In this document: one piece after another, positions 23,803 through 30,669 of the stretch
Position numbering within the stretch: the first letter of the stretch is position 1
Layout: each line of letters begins with the position of its first letter
From: an uncultured Roseiflexaceae bacterium
Lineage (GTDB): Bacteria > Chloroflexota > Chloroflexia > Chloroflexales > Roseiflexaceae
Direction: 5' to 3'
NCBI GenBank assembly: GCA_937974195.1
Contig: CALJIC010000283.1
Coordinates: 1-44,811, forward strand
Length of the DNA stretch: 44,811 nucleotides
Made by a program: the position numbers and the translations under genes
Notes under the pieces: generated by a model
Database searches by the model: none
Told to the model about the DNA's origin: nothing
The model's input: only the letters and a program-made list of their open reading frames with translations

Positions 23803-24021
23803 ATGACACGCCGAGATCTGTACCGCGCCTATCTGCTGCGCCTCTGGTGTGTCCGCGCCGGGCCGCGGCCGGTGTGGCGCGTCTCGCTGGAGGACGCGCA
23901 CAGCGGCGTGTCGCTGGTCTTCGCGTCGCTGGAGCGCGCCTTCGCCTTCCTCGCCGATCAGACCGGCGAGCCGCAGGGCGCGGCGCAGGACAATCCGCCC
24001 GAGGAGGAGCCGCCTCTGTGA
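23803..24021 (+). CDS. small protein of unknown function, 72 residues
   Basis: I do not recognise this family. It reads MTRRDLYRAYLLRLWCVRAG at the start, then 'PVWRVSLEDAHSGVSLVFAS', 'LERAFAFLADQTGE' and an acidic tail. The layout, a short strand-rich 'VWRVSLED...FASLERAFAFL' core, resembles small partner ORFs often found beside SARP regulators in Chloroflexota (from memory, not checked). GGGGGAGGA is ten bases upstream of the start, and the SARP-type repeat lies about 50 bp upstream. Confidence 0.65.
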   Translation: MTRRDLYRAYLLRLWCVRAGPRPVWRVSLEDAHSGVSLVFASLERAFAFLADQTGEPQGAAQDNPPEEEPPL

Positions 24022-24142
24022 GAGGACGCACGCGGCGCGACGCTGCGGCGCCTCCCCGTGTTCAGGAAGTGGTGGAGTAGGCTGTAGTGTACGCCCTGGC
24101 GCGGGAGCAGCCGCCCGCGCCGGGGCGCGAGGGAGATGTGCC

Positions 24143-25438
24143 ATGATCCGGATGCTGCTGCTCGCGCTCACATTGCTGCTCGCCGGCGCGCTCGCCCCGA
24201 CCGCGCCCGCTGCCCGGGCCGCCGATCCGCCGGCCGGTACGATCGCCTACGTCCGCGGGCAGACCGCGCAGGGCACCGAGATCCGGCTGATCGAGCCGGA
24301 TGGCAGCGACGACCGCCTCATCCTGTCCCTGCCCGACAGCCCGGTCGGCGATGTGCCGCTGCTGGCCTGGCGGCCCGACGCGGCCGAGCTGGCTTTCTCC
24401 AGCGACCACGAGGGCGCGGCGTCGCTCTACGCCAAGGACATCTACATAATGCGCCCGGACGGCAGTGGGCTGCGCAAGCTGACCAACGGCCCGCTGCGGA
24501 GCGCCCTGGCCGGCTACCCCACCGGCACAGTCACCGTTGATGTGATCCTCGGCAGAGGCGGGCCGGCGCAGGTCTTTGTGGCGGGCGCGTCCAGCCCGCA
24601 GACGGTGACGGGCTCGCAGCGCGTGACGCTGACCGTCGCCGACTACGGGCCGGGGGTGATCCAGGGCGTTGCCGGGATGATCGGCCGGAGCCGCTGGTAC
24701 GGGACGGGCGTCGACGTGCAGGCCGGGCAGACGGTCCACGCCGGCACGCTGCTGATCTCCGGCGCCGGCATCGAGCGCGGCGCCGACCGGCCGGTCTGGC
24801 GCAGCGACGGTTCGCGGGTCGGGTTTCTGGTCGGCGCCGGGTGCGACGAGTTCCGCAGCCTGCCGGCCGCCGCGCCGGTCAACGCGCTCGGCGAGCCCCT
24901 GCTGGCCCCCGCGTCCGGGCTGGGCTTCCTGTGCGCGGTGGAGTGGGGGCCGACGGCCGCGCTCGCGGATCGCCTGCTGTACAACGAGTTCGACAGCGCC
25001 ACGCGCGGGATCTACCTGGCCCAGGAGGGCAGCGCGGACCGGGGTGAGCCGCTGGTGACCTACGACGTCTTCCACACCCTATTCGACCTCAGGTGGCTGC
25101 CGGACGGCAGCGGGTTCGTCTTCGCGCTCGGCGAGTGGAGCGGCGGGCGCTGGGCCAGCAGCAACCTGTACGAGTACACCTTCTCCACCGGCCAGCAGCG
25201 CCAGATCACGAGCTTCGACGACGCGCTGGCGCTGCAGTTCAGCATCTCGCCGGATGGGCAGTGGATCGTGTTCGAGCGCGCGCCGGCGCTGGGCGAGGTG
25301 GTGGACCTGTGGCTCGTCCGCCGCGACGGCTCGGAGATGCGGCTGCTGGTGGAGACGGCTGGGCGCCCGGCGTGGAGCCCGCGCGCGCCCCAGGCCCCCG
25401 CGTCGTTCGGGGTGTACCTGCCGATGGCCCTGCGCTAG
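24143..25438 (+). CDS. secreted TolB/PD40-like beta-propeller protein
   Basis: The 431-residue protein opens with a clear signal peptide (MIRMLLLALTLLLAGALAP, cleavage likely near ARAADPP). It has PD40-type propeller blades: 'EIRLIEPDGSDDRLIL', 'LLAWRPDAAELAFSSD', 'DIYIMRPDGSGLRKLT', 'LQFSISPDGQWIVFER' and 'DLWLVRRDGSEMRLLVE'. An insert of about 80 residues (near 130-210) interrupts the propeller. The chain ends VYLPMALR, a tail style that I recall from many exported Chloroflexota proteins. GGGAG lies seven bases before the start at 24143. A strong hairpin follows the gene. Function is unknown. Confidence 0.8.
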   Translation: MIRMLLLALTLLLAGALAPTAPAARAADPPAGTIAYVRGQTAQGTEIRLIEPDGSDDRLILSLPDSPVGDVPLLAWRPDAAELAFSSDHEGAASLYAKDIYIMRPDGSGLRKLTNGPLRSALAGYPTGTVTVDVILGRGGPAQVFVAGASSPQTVTGSQRVTLTVADYGPGVIQGVAGMIGRSRWYGTGVDVQAGQTVHAGTLLISGAGIERGADRPVWRSDGSRVGFLVGAGCDEFRSLPAAAPVNALGEPLLAPASGLGFLCAVEWGPTAALADRLLYNEFDSATRGIYLAQEGSADRGEPLVTYDVFHTLFDLRWLPDGSGFVFALGEWSGGRWASSNLYEYTFSTGQQRQITSFDDALALQFSISPDGQWIVFERAPALGEVVDLWLVRRDGSEMRLLVETAGRPAWSPRAPQAPASFGVYLPMALR

Positions 25439-25463
25439 GTCGTTCGCGCTGGTGCTCCAGCCG

Positions 25464-25503
25464 CAGACCCGCCCTCTGAGCCGGCCGGAGGGCGGGTCTG
25501 GTT
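25464..25503. terminator. bidirectional terminator hairpin
   Basis: CAGACCCGCCCTC (25464-25476) and GAGGGCGGGTCTG (25488-25500) form a perfect 13-bp stem with an 11-base loop, followed by GTTGT. It lies between two convergent genes, the secreted propeller protein and the NUDIX hydrolase. Confidence 0.75.
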
Positions 25504-25521
25504 GTCGCCGGGCAGCTTCCG

Positions 25522-25998
25522 CTAGCGCAGCTCGACGCCGTCCTCGAGGTAGAGCGTGCGGCGCTCGGCGAGCGCGGTGAGCGCGAAGCTGACCCGGCGG
25601 CTCAGGCGCGGGTTGAGCAGCGCGAGCGCGGCGGAGGGCTCGCAGAACTGGTGCGCGCTCAGCTCCGCGGCGGGCAGGCGGATCTGGCCGATCTGCGCGG
25701 GCGACAGCGTGCCGCCGGCGAACACGAACTGCAGGTTCTCGGTGCGGTCAGGCTCCGCCGACTGGTACTCCAGGCACAGCAGGCGCGCGATCGGCAGGTC
25801 GAGCCCGAGCTCCTCGCGGACCTCGCGGCGGCACGCGGCGCTCGGCGACTCACCGGCCTCGACCGCGCCGCCGGGGATCAGCCAGCCGTCGCGGTAGGTC
25901 GGCTTGACGATCAGCAGCTCGTGCTGCGGGTTGAAGATCAGCGCGCCGGCGGCCATGCGCTTGGCGGGCAGTGCCGCCGTGTAGGCCAGCGTGTCCAT
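25522..25998 (-). CDS. NUDIX hydrolase
   Basis: This 158-residue protein cleaves a nucleoside diphosphate linked to another group. The Nudix box is complete: GAVEAGESPSAACRREVREE followed by LGL, giving the G-x5-E-x7-REUxEExGU pattern. The opening 'AAGALIFNPQHELLIVKPTY' and 'WLIPGGAVEAGE' are typical of the fold. Substrate cannot be told. The start at 25998 has AAAAGGAGG upstream. It is followed on the same strand only by the terminator. Confidence 0.92.
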   Translation of the reverse strand: MDTLAYTAALPAKRMAAGALIFNPQHELLIVKPTYRDGWLIPGGAVEAGESPSAACRREVREELGLDLPIARLLCLEYQSAEPDRTENLQFVFAGGTLSPAQIGQIRLPAAELSAHQFCEPSAALALLNPRLSRRVSFALTALAERRTLYLEDGVELR

Positions 25999-26053
25999 AC
26001 AGCTCCCCTCCTTTTCCCCGAAGCGTCTCCGGCCGCGCCCGGTGCGCCCGCGG

Positions 26054-26440
26054 TCAGGCCGGCGCGACGTACGCCACGGCGTCGATCTCGACCGCGGCGC
26101 CGAGCGCGAGCGCGGCCCGGCCCACAGTGATCCGGGCCGGCGGGTCGTCGCCGATGACGGCCAGGTAGGCGGCGTTCATCTCGGCGTAGGTGTCCATATC
26201 GGCCAGGTAGACGTTGACCTTGACCAGGTCGGCGAGGGTGGCGCCGCAGGCGCGCAGGATCTGCTCGATGTTGCGGAGCGCCTGCGCCGTCTGCGGGCCG
26301 GTGCCGCCGGGGACCAGCTCCATCGAGCCGGGCGCGGTGCCGAGCGTGCCCGACACGTGGATCCAGCCGTCGGCGACGACGGCGTGGCAGAAGGCGGGGA
26401 GGCGGGCCAGCCCGCCGACGGTGATGCGCTGCAGGGGCAT
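26054..26440 (-). CDS. RidA-family protein (probable imine/enamine deaminase)
   Basis: The 128-residue protein has the Rid fold with 'VVADGWIHVSGTLG', 'ALRNIEQILRACGATLADLV' and 'YAEMNAAYLAVIG', then 'PPARITVGRAALALGAAVEI'. The PAR arginine that binds substrate carboxylate in RidA is present, so deaminase activity on reactive enamine intermediates is likely. Start at 26440 has AGGAGGAGA upstream. It precedes the NUDIX gene on the same strand with a 55-bp gap, so the two may be co-transcribed. Confidence 0.88.
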   Translation of the reverse strand: MPLQRITVGGLARLPAFCHAVVADGWIHVSGTLGTAPGSMELVPGGTGPQTAQALRNIEQILRACGATLADLVKVNVYLADMDTYAEMNAAYLAVIGDDPPARITVGRAALALGAAVEIDAVAYVAPA

Positions 26441-26584
26441 CGGTCTCTCCTCCTGGGAAGTGTGATGGGCGGCACGTCGCCGCAGGGCGGTGGAAGCGGG
26501 AGCTCTGGCGTGGCCGCGCCTCGCCAGGCGTCCGGGCGATTGTATCAGGCCGGCGCCCGTGACACGCAGAGTCTCAAGCGACTG

Positions 26585-26590
26585 CATAAT
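26585..26590 (+). promoter_or_regulatory. candidate -10 box in the rid / aldolase divergent gap
   Basis: CATAAT on the plus strand in an AT-richer stretch (gcataatagtcatgc) within the 276-bp gap 26441-26716. The minus strand also reads TATTATG here. No -35 box is convincing; the rest of the gap shows nothing else. Confidence 0.3.
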
Positions 26591-26716
26591 AGTCATGCTA
26601 CGCCCCGGCTGGGAGCTGGCGCGAAGATGCGGCCGCGGGCGTAGGGAGGCCACTGCCGCCGGAGACGAACCGGTGACGGCGTTTCGCCTCGCGCAGGATG
26701 ACAAAGGAGGAGTCGA

Positions 26717-27547
26717 ATGAGCGGTTTCGGACGATCCACGATCACGACCAACCCGGTGACGGACAAGCTGCGCAGCGGGCGGCCCTCGGTCGGCAGCTGG
26801 CTCACGCTCTGCTCGCCGGTGGCGGCCGAGAGCATGGCGCTGGTCGGCTGGGACTGGCTGGTGGTGGACGCCGAGCACAGCCCGGTTGGCTTCGAGACGA
26901 TGGTGAACTGCTTCCGGGCCATCCAGCTCGGCGGCGCGGTGCCGATGGCGCGCGTGCCGTGGAACGACACGATCTGGATCCAGCGCACGCTCGACGCGGG
27001 GGCGCTCGGGCTGGTGGTGCCGATGGTCAACAGCGCCGAGGACGCCCGGCAGGCGGTGAGCAACATGCGCTACGCGACCAGGGGCCAGCGCAGCTTCGGC
27101 TCCAGCCGCGTGGCGCCCTACATCAACGCCGACTACCGCACCTGGGCCGATGAGCAGCTGGCGGTGATCGTGATGATCGAGACGGTCCAGGCGGTCGAGC
27201 AGGCCGAGGCCATCCTCTCCGTCGACGGCGTGGTCGGCTGCTTCATCGGCCCGAACGACCTGGCGCTGTCGATGGGGCTCACCCGCGACCAGCTGGGGCC
27301 GGGCAGCCCGCACGAGGCCGCGATGATGGAGGTGCTCGCCGCCGCGCGCAAGACCGGCAAGGCGGCCGGCAAGCACTGCTTCAGCGCGGCGGAGGTGTCG
27401 ATGCGCATCGGGCAGGGCTTCCAGTTCCTGGCGCTCGTGAGCGACGGGGCGCTGCTCGCGAAGGCGGCGGCGGCGGAGTTCGCGGCGATCGACTGGAGCG
27501 GCGCCGCCGCGGCGAGCGACAGCCAGGGGAGCGGGCAGCTGTACTGA
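26717..27547 (+). CDS. HpcH/HpaI aldolase family protein
   Basis: The 276-residue protein is a class II, metal-dependent pyruvate aldolase of the 4-hydroxy-2-oxoheptanedioate aldolase type. It shows 'WLVVDAEHSPVGFETM' with the catalytic His, 'AVPMARVPWND' with the substrate Arg, 'VVPMVNSAEDAR', 'IVMIETVQAVEQAE' with the metal Glu and 'CFIGPNDLALSMG' with the metal Asp. It cleaves or forms 2-keto-4-hydroxy acids; the natural substrate is unknown. AAAGGAGG lies just upstream. The hydroxyacid dehydrogenase gene follows after a large hairpin, so a joint 2-oxo/2-hydroxyacid pathway is plausible. Confidence 0.9.
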   Translation: MSGFGRSTITTNPVTDKLRSGRPSVGSWLTLCSPVAAESMALVGWDWLVVDAEHSPVGFETMVNCFRAIQLGGAVPMARVPWNDTIWIQRTLDAGALGLVVPMVNSAEDARQAVSNMRYATRGQRSFGSSRVAPYINADYRTWADEQLAVIVMIETVQAVEQAEAILSVDGVVGCFIGPNDLALSMGLTRDQLGPGSPHEAAMMEVLAAARKTGKAAGKHCFSAAEVSMRIGQGFQFLALVSDGALLAKAAAAEFAAIDWSGAAAASDSQGSGQLY

Positions 27548-27572
27548 ACTTCCCCGCGGCGCGGGCGGGAAA

Positions 27573-27605
27573 GGGCGCCGGGGAGGCGAAGCATCCCCGG
27601 CGCCC
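27573..27605 (+). terminator. GC-rich hairpin between aldolase and dehydrogenase genes
   Basis: GGGCGCCGGGGA (27573-27584) and TCCCCGGCGCCC (27594-27605) form a perfect 12-bp stem with a nine-base loop. Flanking GCGGGCGGG and CCCGCCGC can extend it. There is no T-tract, so it may lower rather than stop transcription into the next gene. Confidence 0.45.
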
Positions 27606-27671
27606 GCCCGCCGCGCGAGCCGCCCAATTCGGAGCCGTGCACCACACCCACTGAGGAGACAGGCAGCAAGC

Positions 27672-28649
27672 ATGAGACCGAAAGTCTGGACCGAGGTACC
27701 GCTCCACCCCGAGGCGCTGGAGCGGCTGCAGGCGCGCGCCGAGGTCGTGCCGGGGACGCCCGAGCACCTGCCGGGCGCCGATGCGGCGATCATCGGCAGG
27801 AGCACCGTCGACGCGGCGTTCATCGAGCGCGCCGGGCCGCGCCTCAAGCTGGTCATCCGGCACGGCATCGGCTACAACACGCTCGATGTGCCGACCGCCA
27901 CGCGCTACGGCGTGCTGTGCGCCAACACGCCCGACGCGCCCACCGAGAGCACCGCGGAACACGCCGTCGGGCTGCTGCTGGCGGTAGCCAAGCTGATCGT
28001 CAAGGGCGACATGCTGATGCGCGCCAACGCGCCCGTGACGCTGGCGGACCTGCGCGGCGTCGAGGTGCGCGAGCGCGTGCTCGGCGTGGTCGGCTACGGG
28101 CGGATCGGGCGGCGCGTGACCGAGATCTGCGCGCTCGGGCTGCGGATGCCGGTGGTGGTGTTCGACCCGTACCTCACCGCGGGGGCCAGCCTGGCCGAGG
28201 GCGTGACGATGGCGGAGAGCCTCGACGCGCTGCTGCCGCAGGTGGACTTCCTGACGCTGCACACGCCGCTGCTCCCCGAGACCTACCACCTGATCGGCGA
28301 GCGGCAGCTGCGGATGATGAAGCCGGGCTCGTTCCTGATCAACGTGAGCCGCGGGCCGGTGGTGGACGAGGCGGCGCTGATCCGCGCGCTGCAGGACGGC
28401 CACCTGGCCGGGGCGGGGCTCGATGTGTTCGACCCCGAGCCGCCCCAGCCGGACAACCCGCTGCTGCGCATGAACAACGTGGTCCTCACGCCGCACGTGG
28501 CGAGCAACACCGACAAGGGCTACTGGCGGATGTCGCAGAGCGTGGTGGACCAGGTGCTGCAGGTGCTCGCGGGCGAGCGTCCGTCCTTCCTGATCGACCC
28601 TGCGGCGTGGCCGGGGCGGGTCGGGGCGCCGCCCGCGAGCATCGGGTGA
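27672..28649 (+). CDS. D-isomer-specific 2-hydroxyacid dehydrogenase
   Basis: The 325-residue protein is an NAD-dependent dehydrogenase of the SerA/LdhA superfamily. The NAD fold is VLGVVGYGRIGRRV. The catalytic triad is in place: Arg in INVSRGPVVDE, Glu in DVFDPEPPQ and His in LTPHVASNT. There is no ACT or other regulatory domain, so it is the short form. Whether the substrate is phosphoglycerate, glyoxylate or another 2-oxoacid cannot be told. Start at 27672 has GAGGAGA about 14 bases upstream. Confidence 0.9.
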   Translation: MRPKVWTEVPLHPEALERLQARAEVVPGTPEHLPGADAAIIGRSTVDAAFIERAGPRLKLVIRHGIGYNTLDVPTATRYGVLCANTPDAPTESTAEHAVGLLLAVAKLIVKGDMLMRANAPVTLADLRGVEVRERVLGVVGYGRIGRRVTEICALGLRMPVVVFDPYLTAGASLAEGVTMAESLDALLPQVDFLTLHTPLLPETYHLIGERQLRMMKPGSFLINVSRGPVVDEAALIRALQDGHLAGAGLDVFDPEPPQPDNPLLRMNNVVLTPHVASNTDKGYWRMSQSVVDQVLQVLAGERPSFLIDPAAWPGRVGAPPASIG

Positions 28650-28894
28650 CGCGGCGCTGCTGCCCAGGCGCCCGCGGTGCCGCGCGGGGCGTCGTGGCGC
28701 GGGCGGCGCCCCGCGCCGGGCGCTGAGCGGCCAGGCGCCTGGGTGGGGCGGCAGCAGGTACGAGGCCAGGATCGGGGGTGGGGCGGCCAGGCGCCTTGCG
28801 GAGCGGGAACGCGCCCAGGCCGCCGGCGGCATCGCTTTGCGAAGCGGAGGCGCGCAGGCCGAGGCGGGCGCGGCGTTTCGGCTCGACGGCGGCG
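28650..28894. other. non-coding gap with short GC repeats
   Basis: The only structure seen is the string gcggccaggcgcct, present near 28727 and 28785, plus a run of G-rich DNA. No gene, promoter or terminator could be supported. It separates metabolic genes from the defence island. Confidence 0.5.
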
Positions 28895-30115
28895 CTACGT
28901 GGCGCGCGCGGAGCGGGCGTAGTAGTACTCCAGCTGCTCGTCGGCGCTGCGCTGGATGTCGAGCAGCTCCCAGTAGCGCAGCTCGCGCCAGAGCTGGGGC
29001 GCGAAGCGCACCACCCCCTGCTCGGCGTCGTACTCGAGGAAGCCCTTGATCAGGAAGCGCTCCAGCGGGTTGCGGATGATGATCTGGCGCAGGCGCGCGT
29101 CGCTCACCGCCTCCCTGTCCGCCAGGTCCGGCGGCCCGAACTCCACCGGCAGCCCGGCGCGGCGGCGGGCCAGGTAGAAGGCGCGGAACTCCTCGGCCAG
29201 CGCGTCGATGCCCACCTCGCCGTCGCGGTTCACCAGCTTCAGCAGGGCCTTGAGCAGCACCGGCTTGTAGGACTTGCTGAGGTTGCGGCTGCGGGCGAAG
29301 TCGAGGAACTCGCGGCGCCACTCGTCGGGGTGGGCCGGGGGCTCCCGGCCGAGCAGCTCGGCGCGGATGGCCTCGACGCGGTCGCGGCGGAAGAAGTAGC
29401 CGGCGCGCCCGGCCGGGCCGATCTGGTCGGGCCGCAGCTGCCCCAGCTCGATCCGCCGCCGCAGCGTCCCCGTGTCGAGGCGCAGCGCGTGGCTCAGGGC
29501 GCGCAGGGAGATCAGGTCGTCCTCGGGGAGCGCCGGGCGCCCGGCCTGCGCCTCCCCCGCGGCGCGGTACGCCTCCGGGCGCTCGCCGACGCGGCGCGGC
29601 CCGCTGAGCGCCTGGTCCTCGAGCATGCCGAAGTACTCCTCGTCGAGCTGGCCCTCCGCCCGCCCGCGCTCCACGACGCCGAGGCGGTGGCGCAGCATCA
29701 GCGCGACCACCTGGTCGCCGTCCACCGTCGCGATGCGCGGGATGGAGGCGGCCGCCTTGAGCCGCGCCTGGCGCGCGTAGCCCGCCGTGGTGATGAAGAT
29801 CCCGTGGGGGTACAGGCCGCTCAGAGCCCCGATGAAGCGGTCGATGTCGGCGCGCCGCACGTTGGCGCGGTGGCGCTTCACCTGCACGCCGGTGGGGATG
29901 CTGATCGGCGCGGTGCCGGCCTCCAGGGTGCCGAAGGCGTCGATCCCGCCGTCGCCGCTGTAGCGCGTCACCGACACATCGCGCAGGCCCATGAACTCGA
30001 GCAGGTCGCCGGCGAACAGCTCGAAGGCCCGCGGCGGCAGCGCGAGCAGCCGGGCCTTGATCTGGTGGCGGATGTCGGAGCTGGCGAGAGGCGGCATGGG
30101 CGGTGCGATGGTCAC
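28895..30115 (-). CDS. Mrr-type restriction endonuclease with HTH and unknown C-terminal domain
   Basis: The 406-residue protein has three parts. Residues 28-125 are an Mrr catalytic domain: 'FELFAGDLLEFMG', GDGGIDAFG (Asp59), VQVKRH (Gln78-x-Lys80) and 'GIFITTAGYARQA', the D-QxK form of the PD-(D/E)XK fold used by type IV enzymes that cut modified DNA. Residues about 203-255 look like a MerR/excisionase helix-turn-helix (LRALSHALRLDTGTLRRRIE). Residues about 266-400 form an unrecognised domain ('SYKPVLLKALLKLVNRDGEV', 'LERFLIKGFLEYD'). The GTG start lies 3 bp after the XRE gene stop, so the two are coupled. It is divergent from the ssp operon; a functional link to phosphorothioation is inference. 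Confidence 0.85.
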   Translation of the reverse strand: MTIAPPMPPLASSDIRHQIKARLLALPPRAFELFAGDLLEFMGLRDVSVTRYSGDGGIDAFGTLEAGTAPISIPTGVQVKRHRANVRRADIDRFIGALSGLYPHGIFITTAGYARQARLKAAASIPRIATVDGDQVVALMLRHRLGVVERGRAEGQLDEEYFGMLEDQALSGPRRVGERPEAYRAAGEAQAGRPALPEDDLISLRALSHALRLDTGTLRRRIELGQLRPDQIGPAGRAGYFFRRDRVEAIRAELLGREPPAHPDEWRREFLDFARSRNLSKSYKPVLLKALLKLVNRDGEVGIDALAEEFRAFYLARRRAGLPVEFGPPDLADREAVSDARLRQIIIRNPLERFLIKGFLEYDAEQGVVRFAPQLWRELRYWELLDIQRSADEQLEYYYARSARAT

Positions 30116-30118
30116 GTG

Positions 30119-30406
30119 CTACGATGACGGACTCCCATCCCCGAGCAGCAGCCAGTCGAACGAGACGCCGAGGATCGCGCGCAGGGCGATCAGCTCGGAG
30201 GCGTCGGGCAGCGCCTCGCCGTTCTCGAGCCGGCTGTACTGGGTGCGGCTGATGTAGACCTGCTCGAGCTCCATCCGAGCGCGCAGCTGCTCCTGCGTCA
30301 GCCCCAGCTGAATGCGGCGCAGCCGCATGCGGGCGCCGATCGCCTGGGCGAGCGTGCGCTGGCTGGCGTGGTATTCCTCTGGCAGATCCTGCATCCGCTT
30401 GGGCAT
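30119..30406 (-). CDS. XRE-family regulator of the defence island
   Basis: The 95-residue protein is nearly all one Cro/CI-type helix-turn-helix: 'MRLRRIQLGLTQEQLRARM', 'TQYSRLENGEALPDASELIA' and 'ILGVSFDWLLLGDG', the last being the usual 'is the family sleeping in position' ending of short XRE regulators. GGAG lies eight bases before the start. It is co-transcribed with the Mrr-like gene and faces the ssp operon; a 14-bp palindrome lies 43 bp upstream of its start and a near-identical one lies at the ssp promoter, so it very likely controls both. Confidence 0.88.
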   Translation of the reverse strand: MPKRMQDLPEEYHASQRTLAQAIGARMRLRRIQLGLTQEQLRARMELEQVYISRTQYSRLENGEALPDASELIALRAILGVSFDWLLLGDGSPSS

Positions 30407-30448
30407 AGGTGCTCCAAGCGGAGAATCTCACAGATGCGGGCGGCGTAG

Positions 30449-30462
30449 TCCCTTCTATGGGA
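30449..30462. promoter_or_regulatory. operator 1 of the XRE regulator (TCCCTTCTATGGGA)
   Basis: A 14-bp near-palindrome with TCCC and GGGA outer arms. It differs at one base from the site at 30596-30609. It lies upstream of the XRE gene, where it could repress that gene. Confidence 0.65.
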
Positions 30463-30466
30463 AGAA

Positions 30467-30497
30467 AGGCGTGGAGAGCCGCCTGTTCTCCACGCCT
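30467..30497. other. 11-bp stem hairpin in the divergent control region
   Basis: AGGCGTGGAGA (30467-30477) and TCTCCACGCCT (30487-30497) are perfectly complementary with a nine-base loop. Read on the minus strand the stem is followed by TTCTTCCC, so it could act as an attenuator or terminator of leftward transcripts before the XRE gene. Confidence 0.5.
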
Positions 30498-30595
30498 CGT
30501 TTCTGCCGCCCTGCACTGGAAGCGTCTGCCGAAACCTCTCCTGCTGAAGCCGCTACGACCGCCGGCCGTACCCAAACCGCCAACAAACCGCGTAA

Positions 30596-30609
30596 TCCCA
30601 TCTATGGGA
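30596..30609. promoter_or_regulatory. operator 2 of the XRE regulator (TCCCATCTATGGGA)
   Basis: A perfect palindrome of TCCCAT and ATGGGA around a two-base centre, seven bases upstream of the TATAAT box of the ssp operon. It covers the place of the -35 element, which otherwise has no match, fitting a repressor that blocks polymerase. Confidence 0.7.
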
Positions 30610-30616
30610 ATTGCGG

Positions 30617-30622
30617 TATAAT
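30617..30622 (+). promoter_or_regulatory. -10 box of the ssp operon
   Basis: A consensus TATAAT, 47 bp before the sspB start. The -35 position is occupied by the operator palindrome. Confidence 0.7.
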
Positions 30623-30669
30623 TGCAGGGTGTCCTCCTGTGTGGATGGGACGCAGCGGAATGGGACGCA

